DNA of 45,311 nucleotides from Smithellaceae bacterium (GCA_028693285.1 JAQUVQ010000019.1:1-45311); one strand, 5' to 3'; numbered from the stretch's first letter, positions 24,963 to 33,862 are shown. The notes: a model not told the origin generated them from the sequence alone. Program-made: numbers and translations.

Positions 24963-26282
24963 TTATTTTGTTTTTTTGTCCCGGTCACGGTTTTTTTTCT
25001 CCCGTCCAAGTTCGGCCAACTGTCCGGCCAGCACATGAAGGAAATAAATCAGGCGCGCAAAAAGATTGGAAATATCGAAACAATAATCCTTTACCTGGCG
25101 CGAGGCCGCTTCGTCGCGTTCAAAATGACGCGCCCGCAGGGATTCCATCATCGGGCCGCGATCTTCCGTGAGCCGGTTCAACATGTCGATATCTTCCATC
25201 TTCCTGGACGAAACCGCTTCTCCGGCCGTCACCAGAAGAAATTCGAGGCTTTCAAATAAGGAGTTGACCAGATCAACCGAAGCGGCGGCAGGCCTCGCGC
25301 AAAAAAGGTCCCCGAACTGGCGTACGCCTTCCTCCAGCAGGCTTGCGGCATCGGACAGCTCCGCCAGCATTTTCGCCTCGAACACCAGGTTGACGCAGAG
25401 TCGGCGGGCCACCAGAACGTGAATGTCCGCGCGCGCACGGGACAGCATCTGTTGGGTCTCGTCCGCAAAAGCCTTGTCGTCTGAAGACGGCGTCCGCCCC
25501 GGCCCGCCGGCAAAAAAAGCCGGATAGCGCGCAATGCGGTTGATGCCCTCCTTCAACAAACCGGCAACCCTTTCCAGCCCGCGGTGATTTTCTTCGACGT
25601 TGCCGTCTTCCAGGGTCAAAATCCGGTCCGCCAGATCGAGAATCCGGTTGTCGTGCGTCACCATGAGGACGGCGCTGCGCATTTCCCGGGCCAGACGCTG
25701 CAGGAGTTCCACGATTTCACGGCCGGATGTTTTGTCCAGAGCGGCCGTCGGTTCATCGGCCATGATAATGGACGGTTCCCGAACCAGGGCCCGGGCGACG
25801 GCCACGCGCTGCCGCTGACCGCCGGAAAGCTGCGGCGGATGTTTATGCTCATGACCCGCCAGTCCTACCCGTTCGAGCATGGCCATCGACCGCGAACGGA
25901 TTTCAGCAATCGTCAGGTCGGTGCGGTGAACCAGCCCCATTTGAACATTTTCCCGGGCATTCAAGGATTCAAGCAGATTGTGGGCCTGAAAGATGAAGCC
26001 AATCTGATGACGAACGGCCAGCAGCCTGTCGGGCGTCGCGCCCCGCAATTCAATCCCGCCGATGACAATGCTGCCCTCCTGAATGGAGCGCAGAGCGCCG
26101 GCCAGTGTCAGCAGCGTCGTTTTTCCGGAGCCGGAGGGCCCCATGATGATGGCGATTTCACCGGGGTAGAAATCCACGTTGACATTGCGCAGAACCTGAA
26201 GACGCACCTCGCCGCTGCCAAACGTGTGGCTCAGGTCGTTCGCGGAAATCAACGCTTTTTCGTGGAGCGCGGCAGTCGCCAT
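24963..26282 (-). CDS. DevA/MacB-type ABC transporter ATPase with a C-terminal helical extension
   Basis: The 439-residue protein has an ATPase domain in residues 1-235: Walker A GPSGSGKTT, Q-loop FIFQAHNLLESLN, signature LSGGQRQRVAVARAL, Walker B IIMADEPTAALD and the switch His in VTHDNRI. This matches the ATPase of DevBCA exporters. Residues about 240-439 form an extra region, predicted largely helical and ending in a lysine/arginine-rich tail, which DevA proteins of about 230-250 residues do not have. The gene is 15 bp after the permease on the same strand. Confidence 0.88.
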   Translation of the reverse strand: MATAALHEKALISANDLSHTFGSGEVRLQVLRNVNVDFYPGEIAIIMGPSGSGKTTLLTLAGALRSIQEGSIVIGGIELRGATPDRLLAVRHQIGFIFQAHNLLESLNARENVQMGLVHRTDLTIAEIRSRSMAMLERVGLAGHEHKHPPQLSGGQRQRVAVARALVREPSIIMADEPTAALDKTSGREIVELLQRLAREMRSAVLMVTHDNRILDLADRILTLEDGNVEENHRGLERVAGLLKEGINRIARYPAFFAGGPGRTPSSDDKAFADETQQMLSRARADIHVLVARRLCVNLVFEAKMLAELSDAASLLEEGVRQFGDLFCARPAAASVDLVNSLFESLEFLLVTAGEAVSSRKMEDIDMLNRLTEDRGPMMESLRARHFERDEAASRQVKDYCFDISNLFARLIYFLHVLAGQLAELGREKKNRDRDKKTK

Positions 26283-26297
26283 AGGCGCATATTCCCT

Positions 26298-27482
26298 TTA
26301 AAAAATATCGGCCGGGTCAACGGAACGCAGCCTTCTTGTCGCTAAAAAACCCGCGATCAGGCACATGATCGCGGCCATGCAGAAAACCAGCGCCGTGTCG
26401 AACAGGGTAATCCGGGTCGGCAGTTCCGCCGACGACTCGGCCAGTAAAAACAAAAGAGCGGTGATCAGCAATCCGGGAATAAACCCGATCACCAGCAGAA
26501 TCAGGGACTCCGTAAGAATGAATTTAACGAAATAACCCGGTCCGAGACCAATGGCCGTCAGGGTGGCGTATTCCTTCAAATGGTCGTTGATGTCCGTGTA
26601 AAGAATCTGATAGACGATCACGGCGCCGACAAACATGGCCAGGATCATGCCGGCGATGGTAATGAAACCCACCGGTGTGTTGTTCTGCCAGTAAACCTGC
26701 TCCCGCTTGATGAGCTGTCCGCGCGTGAGCACCAGCACATCTTCCGGAACAATTTTCTGAAGACGCTGAGCCACCGCTTCCGGATCAGCCCCGGGCTTGA
26801 GGCGGATCATCCCGAGGTTGATGGTTCCGGACGGCAAGCCGCTCAAACGCTGATAGGCTTCCATTCCCACAATGACGTGTCCGTAGGACGCGAGCGTCTG
26901 TCCCATGCTGAAGATGCCGCTGACCCGAATGCGCTGGTCGTTGATTTCCGTCTCGACTTCCCCCTGCTTTGCAAACAGGCCGGCCACGTCGCCGAAATCC
27001 GGCGAAGATCCGTCATCGAACAAAATGTTTTCCGGACTGGTCAGGACATCTTCGCGGGAAGCCACTTCCGGAATGATAAAAGGATTCCTGCCGGCATAGA
27101 CGCCGATCATGGCCGCGTCGATCTTGCCGCCGGTCTCCGGGTTGCGCCACTTTTGATAGGAAAGGGACACCGGATAAACCGTTTCGACATCGCCGTCGGA
27201 AATCGTCTGGTAAAGGCGCCGCTCAGGAAAGTGCCCCGGCGTCATTAAATACTGGTAATCAGGACTGATCAGCGCCAGCTCTCCCTGCATCGCCACAAAC
27301 GGCCGAATGACCATGATCTGGAAGGCCTGATAGATGCCCTGCTGAAAGAGCATGATGATTACGCCGAAAGAAACACCGGCAATCGCCGTGGCAAAGCGTT
27401 TTTTGTCGTAGCTCAATTGACGCCAGGCCAGAGAAATGCCGCCCGGCGCCAGCCAGGCCTGAATGCGGGAAAAAACCTTCAT
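26298..27482 (-). CDS. DevC-type ABC transporter permease
   Basis: A 394-residue MacB-type (FtsX-like) membrane protein: a first transmembrane helix near residues 30-50 (FATAIAGVSFGVIIMLFQQG), a long periplasmic domain (about 55-265), and three C-terminal helices (ITIAGMILAMFVGAVIVYQI, the ILLVIGFIPGLLITALLFLL region, and LVFCMAAIMCLIAGFLATRR). The start SLAWRQLSYDKKRFATAIAG is characteristic of DevC, known from cyanobacterial glycolipid exporters. The start codon overlaps the membrane-fusion-protein stop as ATGA. Substrate unknown. Confidence 0.87.
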   Translation of the reverse strand: MKVFSRIQAWLAPGGISLAWRQLSYDKKRFATAIAGVSFGVIIMLFQQGIYQAFQIMVIRPFVAMQGELALISPDYQYLMTPGHFPERRLYQTISDGDVETVYPVSLSYQKWRNPETGGKIDAAMIGVYAGRNPFIIPEVASREDVLTSPENILFDDGSSPDFGDVAGLFAKQGEVETEINDQRIRVSGIFSMGQTLASYGHVIVGMEAYQRLSGLPSGTINLGMIRLKPGADPEAVAQRLQKIVPEDVLVLTRGQLIKREQVYWQNNTPVGFITIAGMILAMFVGAVIVYQILYTDINDHLKEYATLTAIGLGPGYFVKFILTESLILLVIGFIPGLLITALLFLLAESSAELPTRITLFDTALVFCMAAIMCLIAGFLATRRLRSVDPADIF

Positions 27483-28474
27483 CGGGTATGCAGGATGATA
27501 GTGACCTGGGCGTTGCTGAACGGGGCCAGACGCTCAGGCTTGTCCGGTTTGATGCGGACCATGACAATGCGCCGGTCGGCATGGCGGCGCGGATCCAGGG
27601 CATAAATGCGCCCCGCTTCAACTTTCCGTTCAATTTCCACCACCTGTCCGCCTATCTCCCCTTCGAAGACCGTGGAACGAATCTGCGCCCGGCTTCCAAT
27701 CCTCACACGGGAAATGTCGGTTTCATAGATTTCCGCCAGAATCATCATCTTTCCCGTATCGGCAAGATCCAGAATTCCCGACTCGCCAATCGCCTCGCCG
27801 GGGTAAGCTCGAATGGACAAAATTCTGCCGGCGATCGGAGCGCGGATGCGCTGCGCCTCCAGCAGGGCCATCTGACGCCGGTAGTTCGCTTCGACCACGG
27901 CGACTTTCGCGCTTGCCTGTCGGATTTCTTCCTTGTGTCCGGACTGCATCCCTTCCAGAACATTTTTCTCCCGCAGCAAATCCGCCTGGGCGGCCTCAAA
28001 GTCATACAGAACAGCCTCATAGGCATCATCCGGAACAATCGATTTCGCGTGGAGCTGCTGATAACGCTCTTTCTTGGACTTGTGCATGCGCAGCGCCGCT
28101 TCACGGGCGGCCACAACGGCCTGCTGCGCCTCGACCTGTTCGGGGCGTTCTCCTTTTTGCACAAGGGTCAGACCGGCCCTGGCAAGACCAATGTCCCGTC
28201 TGGCGCAATCCACCGCCGCCGCCTGTGCATCATAGTCCCGCAATCGGGCCAGTTCGGCCCCCCGGGCCACCTGGTCCCCGCGCTTCACCAGCAGCCGGTC
28301 CATGATCGCCCCCTCCGGCGCCGACAGAACAATTGTCCGCTCTCCCGCAATAATCTGCCCCAGACAGGATATGTTCGTTTTTTGTTCAGCCGCCCGGACG
28401 GGAAATACCATTCCGGCCAGAATCAGAACCACGACAAACAACCGAGACGCTTGAATCGTATATTGATTATGCAT
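27479..28474 (-). CDS. DevB-type membrane fusion protein (HlyD family)
   Basis: The 331-residue periplasmic adaptor has a signal peptide or anchor (RLFVVVLILAGMVFPVRA, then AEQ), a biotinyl-lipoyl-like segment with LSAPEGAIMDRLLVKRGDQVARG, a long coiled-coil hairpin (about 80-215) rich in Glu, Ala and Gln, and a beta-barrel end with KPERLAPFSNAQVTII. It links the DevC permease to an outer-membrane channel, whose gene is not in the window. A strong promoter lies 7 bp before the ATG and I see no ribosome site, so the transcript may be leaderless. It starts the devBCA-type unit. Confidence 0.87.
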   Translation of the reverse strand: MHNQYTIQASRLFVVVLILAGMVFPVRAAEQKTNISCLGQIIAGERTIVLSAPEGAIMDRLLVKRGDQVARGAELARLRDYDAQAAAVDCARRDIGLARAGLTLVQKGERPEQVEAQQAVVAAREAALRMHKSKKERYQQLHAKSIVPDDAYEAVLYDFEAAQADLLREKNVLEGMQSGHKEEIRQASAKVAVVEANYRRQMALLEAQRIRAPIAGRILSIRAYPGEAIGESGILDLADTGKMMILAEIYETDISRVRIGSRAQIRSTVFEGEIGGQVVEIERKVEAGRIYALDPRRHADRRIVMVRIKPDKPERLAPFSNAQVTIILHTR

Positions 28475-28480
28475 GCGCGA

Positions 28481-28509
28481 ACCATAAGAAACTCGGTTTA
28501 TTCTGTCAA
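28481..28509 (-). promoter_or_regulatory. Sigma-70-type promoter of the DevBCA-type operon
   Basis: On the minus strand, consensus TTGACA (28504-28509) and TATGGT (28481-28486) are spaced by 17 bp. The predicted start falls at or within 1-2 nt of the devB ATG at 28474. Confidence 0.65.
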
Positions 28510-28510
28510 G

Positions 28511-28548
28511 AAAATCCTGAACGCAAAACCTATTCCTTGCAGGATTTT
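28511..28548 (-). terminator. Inverted repeat at the end of the GGDEF-EAL gene
   Basis: Perfect 9-bp arms AAAATCCTG and CAGGATTTT, 20-nt loop, overlap the stop codon at 28530. The 3' arm ends in TTTTC, so weak termination before the devB promoter is possible, but there is no long T tract. Confidence 0.4.
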
Positions 28549-31490
28549 ATGGATGAGGGAAGATGATTCCTCAGAAGATCGGCAAATTGTTCGGGGGAGA
28601 CGGGCGCGCTGAAGTGAAACCCCTGCATTTCGTCGCAGGCATGCTTCTGAAGGAAGGCCATCTGTTCTTCCGTTTCCACGCCTTCGGCAACGACCGTCAG
28701 GCTGAGGGTCTTGCCCATGGAAAGGATGGCCCTGGCCACGGCGATGTCTTCGGGATTCTCCATGATGTTCCGCATGAAGGACCGGTCTATTTTCAATGCA
28801 TCGACGGGAAAATGCCGAATCTGCGCCAGAGAAGAATAACCCGTTCCGAAATCGTCTATCGCGATCCGCACGCCCAGTTTTCTGATGTTGTTCAGAACGG
28901 CGATGATGCGCGCGGGATTGTGCATGATCATGTGTTCCGTAATTTCCAGCTCCAGCAGATGGGGCGCCAGACCGGACTCCCTGAGCACCCTCTCAACATC
29001 CACGATCAGATGGACATCGTTGAGCTGACGCATGGACAGGTTGACGGACATGCACACGGGGGGAAGCCCCATTTTTTGCCAGGCCGCATTCTGGAAACAG
29101 GCGGTTCTCAAAACCCAGCGGCCGATGGGCACGATCATTCCCGTATCTTCGGCCACCGGAATGAATCGCGCCGGCATCAGGAGGCCGAGATCAGGATTAT
29201 CCCACCGCAGCAGGGCCTCCACTCCGGTAATTTTGCCGGTGCGGATATCCAGCCGGGCCTGGTATTGCAGAAAAAATTCATTTTTTTCCAGGGCAAAGCG
29301 CAAGCGGGTCTCGATCGACAATCGTCTGGCGGATTGCGACTGGATGTCATGGGAGTAAAACTTGAAGTTGTTTTTGCCGTCCTCCTTGGCGAAATACATG
29401 GCGACGTCGGCGTTTTTCATCAGCGTTTGTTCGTCTTCGCCGTCTTTGGGGAACAGGCTGACGCCGATGCTGGCCGTAACGCGGCATTCCTCGCCCATAA
29501 TGGTCATCGGCTGAAGGGCGGCGGAAAGAATCCTTCGGGCGACGGTGGTGACATAGCTCAAATCTTCGAGCTCTTCGATCAAAATGACGAACTCATCCCC
29601 GCCCAGGCGGGCGACGGTGTCCACCGCGCGCAGCTTCTGTTTGAAGCGAACGGCGATTTCCCGGAGCAGTTGGTCGCCTGCGTCGTGGCCCAGCGTGTCA
29701 TTGATCATCTTGAAGCGATCCAGATCGATGAAGAACATGGCGAACATTCTCTGATAGCGCTTCGCCGACTGGAGGGCGCGCTGAAGAAGCTGGTTGAAAA
29801 GGATGCGGTTGGGCAGCCCCGTCAACCCGTCGTGCGTCGCCAGATACTGGATGCGCTCCTCGGATTTCTTTCGTTCGGTGATGTCTCGCCCAATGCCGCG
29901 GAAACCGACGATCTCCCCTTTCGAGTTGTGCAGGGGAAACCCGGAAATTTCCGCATAGCGCGCCGATCCGTCCTTTCGCGCATACTTGTAAAAAATGCCT
30001 CTCTGCGGCTTGCCGGTCGTGTAAATTTTGCCGAAGGCATTATACAGAATTTTGGTGTCTTTCTTATCCACCTGATCACGGAAAGTTCTGCCGAGCAATT
30101 TTTCCTTCGGGTAGCCCAGAAGACGGCTGATCGCATCGTTCACAAAGGTGTAATTTCCGGCCAGATCCACTTCAAAATAGGCGTCATCCATTTCTTCCAG
30201 AATGGTCCGGTATCTCTCTTCCGACTGTCGCAGCGCTTCCTCCAGAAGCCTCTGCAACGTGATGTCCCTTCCAATTCCGCGAAAACCGACGATCTCCCCC
30301 TTCGCGTTGTGCAGGGGAAACCCGGAAACTTCAGAATAGCGCGTCTCGCCGCCTTTGCGTGTGGACTTATAGACCATCCCCCGCTCCGGCTCCCCGGTCG
30401 TGTAAATTTTGCCGAAGGCGCGATACAAGAGATGCGTATCTTCCTTATTAACCTGGTCGCGGAAGGTTCGGCCGATCAGTTCTTCCTTTGAGTATCCCAG
30501 CAGGCGGCTCAAGGCGTCGTTCACAAAGGTGTAGTTCCCGGCCAGATCGACCTCAAAATAGGCGTTGTCCGACTCTTCCAGGATCGTCCGGTACCGTTCC
30601 TCCGACCGGCGCAGGGCTTCTTCGGCCTGTTTGAGCCCGGTCCGGTCGCGCAAGATGCCCCGAAAAGCGACAATCCGGCCGGCATCGTTTTTGACGGGGG
30701 TGATTGAACTTTCTATGGATTTGCGGGCGCCGTCTTTCGCGATGACTTCATACTGGACATCTTTTTCCGATTGCCCCGTCGTGAACACCCGATGATAAGA
30801 GGCAAACATCTTCGCGGCGTTTTCTTCATCCATCAGCCGGCGGTAATTCTCCCTTGCCAGTTCTTCCCGGGGGTACCCCTGAATGCGGCACAGCGCCTCG
30901 TTGAAAAAGACCAGGTTGCCTTTCAGATCCAGCTCCGCGTAACCGTCTTCGATGCCTTCCAGGATGGACCGGTATTTCTCTTCGCTCTGACGAATGATCA
31001 TCTCCATCCGCCTGCGTTCTGTAATATCCATGAAGCTGCCCAGCGCGGCGCGCGTTCCCTCGTAGGGAATGGAAGCGACCCTCTCGAGAATCCACATGAC
31101 ATCGCCGTTTTTCTTGATGAACCGGTACTCATAAGGATCGGTTCGCTCCCGCTTCAACGCCGCAATTGCGTTTTCCCTCGTCTTTTCTCTGTCTTCAGGA
31201 TGAATGAATTCAAGGCAATGGTGGTGAAGCAGCTCTTTCTCCGAATAGCCCGTCATCGTCTGGTACAGCGAGCTGACATACACGAACCAGCCTCTCTGAA
31301 CAATGTAGATCGCGACGCCGACGTTGGAAAGAATGTCTTTGGAAAGATGGTAGATGTCGTTGGAAGGAGAAACCCGTGCGCCGCCGGGAGAAAGGACCGG
31401 TTTGGAGCGGGCTTTTGACGTTTTGCTGTTTGCCGTCTTCTTTTCGGGTACGGTTTTGGATGAACGGTTCCGATTGGAGCTATCCGCCAT
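28530..31490 (-). CDS. PAS4-GGDEF-EAL c-di-GMP turnover protein
   Basis: The 986-residue protein starts with a basic, serine-rich disordered segment (about 1-45), then four PAS domains (about 50-540), a GGDEF domain (about 545-705) and an EAL domain (about 720-975). The cyclase motif GGDEF is intact with an inhibitory-site RAVD five residues before it. The phosphodiesterase motif is EALLRW and the DDFGTGYSS loop is present, so both activities are formally possible. PAS 3 and PAS 4 are near copies of each other from a 381-bp tandem duplication. No transmembrane helix is seen. The ATG at 31490 is preferred to the 35-codon longer frame, whose extra part is not conserved-looking. Confidence 0.92.
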   Translation of the reverse strand: MADSSNRNRSSKTVPEKKTANSKTSKARSKPVLSPGGARVSPSNDIYHLSKDILSNVGVAIYIVQRGWFVYVSSLYQTMTGYSEKELLHHHCLEFIHPEDREKTRENAIAALKRERTDPYEYRFIKKNGDVMWILERVASIPYEGTRAALGSFMDITERRRMEMIIRQSEEKYRSILEGIEDGYAELDLKGNLVFFNEALCRIQGYPREELARENYRRLMDEENAAKMFASYHRVFTTGQSEKDVQYEVIAKDGARKSIESSITPVKNDAGRIVAFRGILRDRTGLKQAEEALRRSEERYRTILEESDNAYFEVDLAGNYTFVNDALSRLLGYSKEELIGRTFRDQVNKEDTHLLYRAFGKIYTTGEPERGMVYKSTRKGGETRYSEVSGFPLHNAKGEIVGFRGIGRDITLQRLLEEALRQSEERYRTILEEMDDAYFEVDLAGNYTFVNDAISRLLGYPKEKLLGRTFRDQVDKKDTKILYNAFGKIYTTGKPQRGIFYKYARKDGSARYAEISGFPLHNSKGEIVGFRGIGRDITERKKSEERIQYLATHDGLTGLPNRILFNQLLQRALQSAKRYQRMFAMFFIDLDRFKMINDTLGHDAGDQLLREIAVRFKQKLRAVDTVARLGGDEFVILIEELEDLSYVTTVARRILSAALQPMTIMGEECRVTASIGVSLFPKDGEDEQTLMKNADVAMYFAKEDGKNNFKFYSHDIQSQSARRLSIETRLRFALEKNEFFLQYQARLDIRTGKITGVEALLRWDNPDLGLLMPARFIPVAEDTGMIVPIGRWVLRTACFQNAAWQKMGLPPVCMSVNLSMRQLNDVHLIVDVERVLRESGLAPHLLELEITEHMIMHNPARIIAVLNNIRKLGVRIAIDDFGTGYSSLAQIRHFPVDALKIDRSFMRNIMENPEDIAVARAILSMGKTLSLTVVAEGVETEEQMAFLQKHACDEMQGFHFSAPVSPEQFADLLRNHLPSSIKSCKE

Positions 31491-31728
31491 AAACACCCGA
31501 CCTCCGCTTCCCACGCATGAACAAAATCCTGAATTCCGAGCGTCACCGTGAGTTGTCGCATCAACACAGAAACGAAGAACACCAAGAGCATGCATCCGAT
31601 GCAGGTTTTCCAGTTCGCCGATGGGCGGACTTTCCGGCGCGGATGAAAAACGCCGCCTGGATGGAAAAGGACAAAAAGCGCGGAACTGCAGACACCTCTT
31701 CTCCGACGCGGTGTCCGGATGGCGGCGT
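31491..31728. other. Unassigned region upstream of the PAS4-GGDEF-EAL gene
   Basis: No convincing gene. Short frames on both strands lack ribosome sites or recognisable protein. The region probably holds the promoter of the c-di-GMP gene, but no clear -35/-10 pair was found. Confidence 0.5.
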
Positions 31729-31759
31729 AAAAAAAGGTTTAACGAAGAATCGCCAAACC
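31729..31759 (-). terminator. Intrinsic terminator after the initiator tRNA
   Basis: On the minus strand GGTTTGGCGA and TCGTTAAACC form a 10-bp stem (two G-T pairs) with a TTCT loop, directly followed by seven T. It lies 13 bp beyond the CCA end of the tRNA. Confidence 0.85.
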
Positions 31760-31772
31760 CTTAATTTAGTTT

Positions 31773-31849
<77 letters not shown>

Positions 31850-31945
31850 ACAGGAACTTATAAATTTTGTGACCTTAAAACATCATCTCCCTGGTTTGTC
31901 AAGGAGTTATTTGGCCGCAGGCGCGCGGAATGGAGCCCGCGGCGG

Positions 31946-32791
31946 CTAAGTCGTCAGATACCCCATGAAACGATAGATTAGTTTGGCCGCCATGAAATCC
32001 GGCGCGACGACACCGGGCAGAGGGGCCAGTTCAACCACGTCAAACCCGCGAACGGCGCATTTGCGCGACACCAGCCGAAGCAAACCCAGAACATCGCGCC
32101 AGAAAAGACCGCCCGGCTCAGGCGTTCCGGTCGCGGGCATGACCGAAGGATCAAAAACATCCAGGTCGATCGTCACATAAACATCGCCCTTTATGGATTT
32201 GGCAACCGTTTCGGCCCAGTTTGGATGTTTGAAAACATCATCGGCGCTGTAGGATTTGACGCTGCTTTCGGGAAGGAATTCTCCTTCTTCCCTGCTCATG
32301 CTGCGAATGCCCACTTGAACCAGATCGCAGAACTCCGCCACCCGTCTGGCCACGCAGGCGTGATTATAGGGCGTCTTCTGATAGCGGTCGCGCAAATCCG
32401 CATGCGCGTCAAATTGCAGAACTGTCAGATTCGGGTATTTCTCCGCGACCGCCCGCACCGCGCCCAGCGTGATGCTGTGTTCTCCGCCCAGCATGACCGG
32501 GATCTTTTCCTGCGCGACGATCCGGCGGATTCGTTTGCGCACGGCGTCGATCATGGTTTTCGGTCCGCGGGCGTCCACCTCGACCGGCAAGGCGGTATGG
32601 ATTCCGGCCAAAAAGGTTTCTGTCTTCAGCTCCTCATCGTAGAGCTCCATATTGGCCGACGCTTCGAGAATGGCCGCCGGGCCGCGGCGGCTGCCGGGCT
32701 GGTAGGTGGATGTCGAATCGTAGGGAACGGGAACGACGACAAACTTCGCGTTGCGAAGAGAACATTCGGGGTATATTCCGCCGTAATTCAT
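31946..32791 (-). CDS. speB: Agmatinase/arginase-family ureohydrolase
   Basis: The 281-residue enzyme belongs to the manganese ureohydrolases, most likely agmatinase, making putrescine and urea. Metal ligands are visible in GGEHSITLGAVRA, DAHADLRD and TIDLDVFDPSVMPATGTPEPGG. Substrate assignment to agmatine is by overall similarity; formiminoglutamase or guanidinobutyrase cannot be excluded. GAGGGA lies before the ATG. It follows lpxH by 37 bp and precedes the initiator tRNA. No speA or other polyamine gene is next to it. Confidence 0.85.
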   Translation of the reverse strand: MNYGGIYPECSLRNAKFVVVPVPYDSTSTYQPGSRRGPAAILEASANMELYDEELKTETFLAGIHTALPVEVDARGPKTMIDAVRKRIRRIVAQEKIPVMLGGEHSITLGAVRAVAEKYPNLTVLQFDAHADLRDRYQKTPYNHACVARRVAEFCDLVQVGIRSMSREEGEFLPESSVKSYSADDVFKHPNWAETVAKSIKGDVYVTIDLDVFDPSVMPATGTPEPGGLFWRDVLGLLRLVSRKCAVRGFDVVELAPLPGVVAPDFMAAKLIYRFMGYLTT

Positions 32792-32828
32792 GGTTTTTCC
32801 CTCTTTTCCTCAAAAAAAGTGTGGTTTC

Positions 32829-33662
32829 CTAGCATGAAGAAACGGAGATGTCCAGTTTCTCAACAAAGCCTTCACGCGCGCTTTCCTGACCGGCCGGATA
32901 ACGCATCATAAAGAATTTCCCTTCCTCATAGAATAAATACGAGCGGTGGATGATCCAGTCGCCGAGGGCCGCGAATATTTTTTTTCCGCCTTCCCCGTTT
33001 GAGCAGCGCAGCAGCGGCCTGTGGCAATGCCCTAGAATCACCGCATCATGATTCGTAAAGAGCCTTTCGACGGCGCAGGCATACATTTTTTCCGCCAAAA
33101 CCGCTCCGTCTTCGATCGTGACCGTTTTGCTGGTCGCGGAACTGAGGCCGGCCGCCGCCCACAGAATCGGCGAAGGAATCAGGCGCTGCAGATGATAAAA
33201 AGTCCGGCTGCGCAAAACTTTCCGCAGCGTGAGATAAAAAACATTGGTCCGGTCCAGCGTGTCTCCATGGGCGGCAAAGACACGTCTGCCGCCCAGATCA
33301 ATCGATGCCGATTCCTCAACGACGTCCATTCCCAGCACATCGTAAAAATATTCCCGCATGAAAAAGTCATGGTTTCCCTCAAACAAATGGATGCGCACAC
33401 CGCTTTGCCGCAATTGAACCAGTTGGCGGATGACCGGCTGAAATTCCGGGTAAATCCGGTCGGGCCGGCAAAACCAGAAATCAAAAAAATCGCCCAGAAT
33501 ATACAAATCATCCACCGTCGTTCCCGCGCCGGCCGCTTCTTTGCCGGCGGCGGCCGGCCCTACCCTGCCTTCCCCAAGATCCGTCAGGAAACGAACCAGC
33601 AGGCCGTAGGGCTCGTCGGTTGAGCGCTTCAAATGAGCATCGGACAGGAAAACGGCTTTCAT
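32829..33662 (-). CDS. lpxH: UDP-2,3-diacylglucosamine diphosphatase LpxH-like
   Basis: A 277-residue calcineurin-like phosphoesterase that removes UMP from UDP-diacylglucosamine in lipid A synthesis. Motifs in order: AVFLSDAHLKR, YILGDFFDFWFCRPDRIYP, FEGNHDFFMREYF, AAHGDTLD and VILGHCHRPLLR, all as in the LpxH family. It is about 35 residues longer than E. coli LpxH. An adjacent ATG at 33665 is equally possible; a GAAGG site serves both. The region upstream is a repeat element, so its promoter probably lies inside that repeat. Confidence 0.88.
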   Translation of the reverse strand: MKAVFLSDAHLKRSTDEPYGLLVRFLTDLGEGRVGPAAAGKEAAGAGTTVDDLYILGDFFDFWFCRPDRIYPEFQPVIRQLVQLRQSGVRIHLFEGNHDFFMREYFYDVLGMDVVEESASIDLGGRRVFAAHGDTLDRTNVFYLTLRKVLRSRTFYHLQRLIPSPILWAAAGLSSATSKTVTIEDGAVLAEKMYACAVERLFTNHDAVILGHCHRPLLRCSNGEGGKKIFAALGDWIIHRSYLFYEEGKFFMMRYPAGQESAREGFVEKLDISVSSC

Positions 33663-33682
33663 CATTCGGACCTTCAAAAAAC

Positions 33683-33862
33683 AGGGACAGCGCCTCTTTA
33701 TTACAAGTTTTAAAATTTAAGTTTTAAGTGTTACGTTATTGACGTCTTTCTGCAGGGAACGCTCGCGACCACCCATGCGGGTGGCAAGACCGTACCCTGC
33801 CCAAAGGGAGCAGCGTCCTGCTGTTTTACCATTTGAATGCAGGGCGTACCTTCAGGTGCGCC
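33683..33862. repeat. Modular repeat, left copy (inverted relative to 35743-35838)
   Basis: The ordered modules are AGGGACAGCGCCTC (33683-33696), a TTTAAGTTTTAAG stretch, TTGACGTCT, TGCAGGG and a stem-loop GGCGTACC-TTCA-GGTGCGCC (33843-33862). The same modules in the same order read on the minus strand of 35743-35838, and the last 20 bp are identical in both. The left copy carries an extra segment described at 33758-33844. Confidence 0.8.
33758..33844. mobile_element. Nested insertion in the left repeat, bounded by TGCAGGG
   Basis: Relative to the copy at 35743-35838, 87 bp are inserted. The insert follows TGCAGGG at 33751-33757 and ends with a second TGCAGGG at 33838-33844, like a target duplication. 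It contains the hairpin ACCACCC-ATGC-GGGTGG (33768-33784) shared with copy B at 16994. Too short to code for anything. Confidence 0.5.

Noticed and set aside
28563-30491. 642-codon plus-strand frame opposite the PAS-GGDEF-EAL gene
   Set aside because: Antisense shadow; composition dominated by His, Gln and Arg typical of reverse-strand reading.
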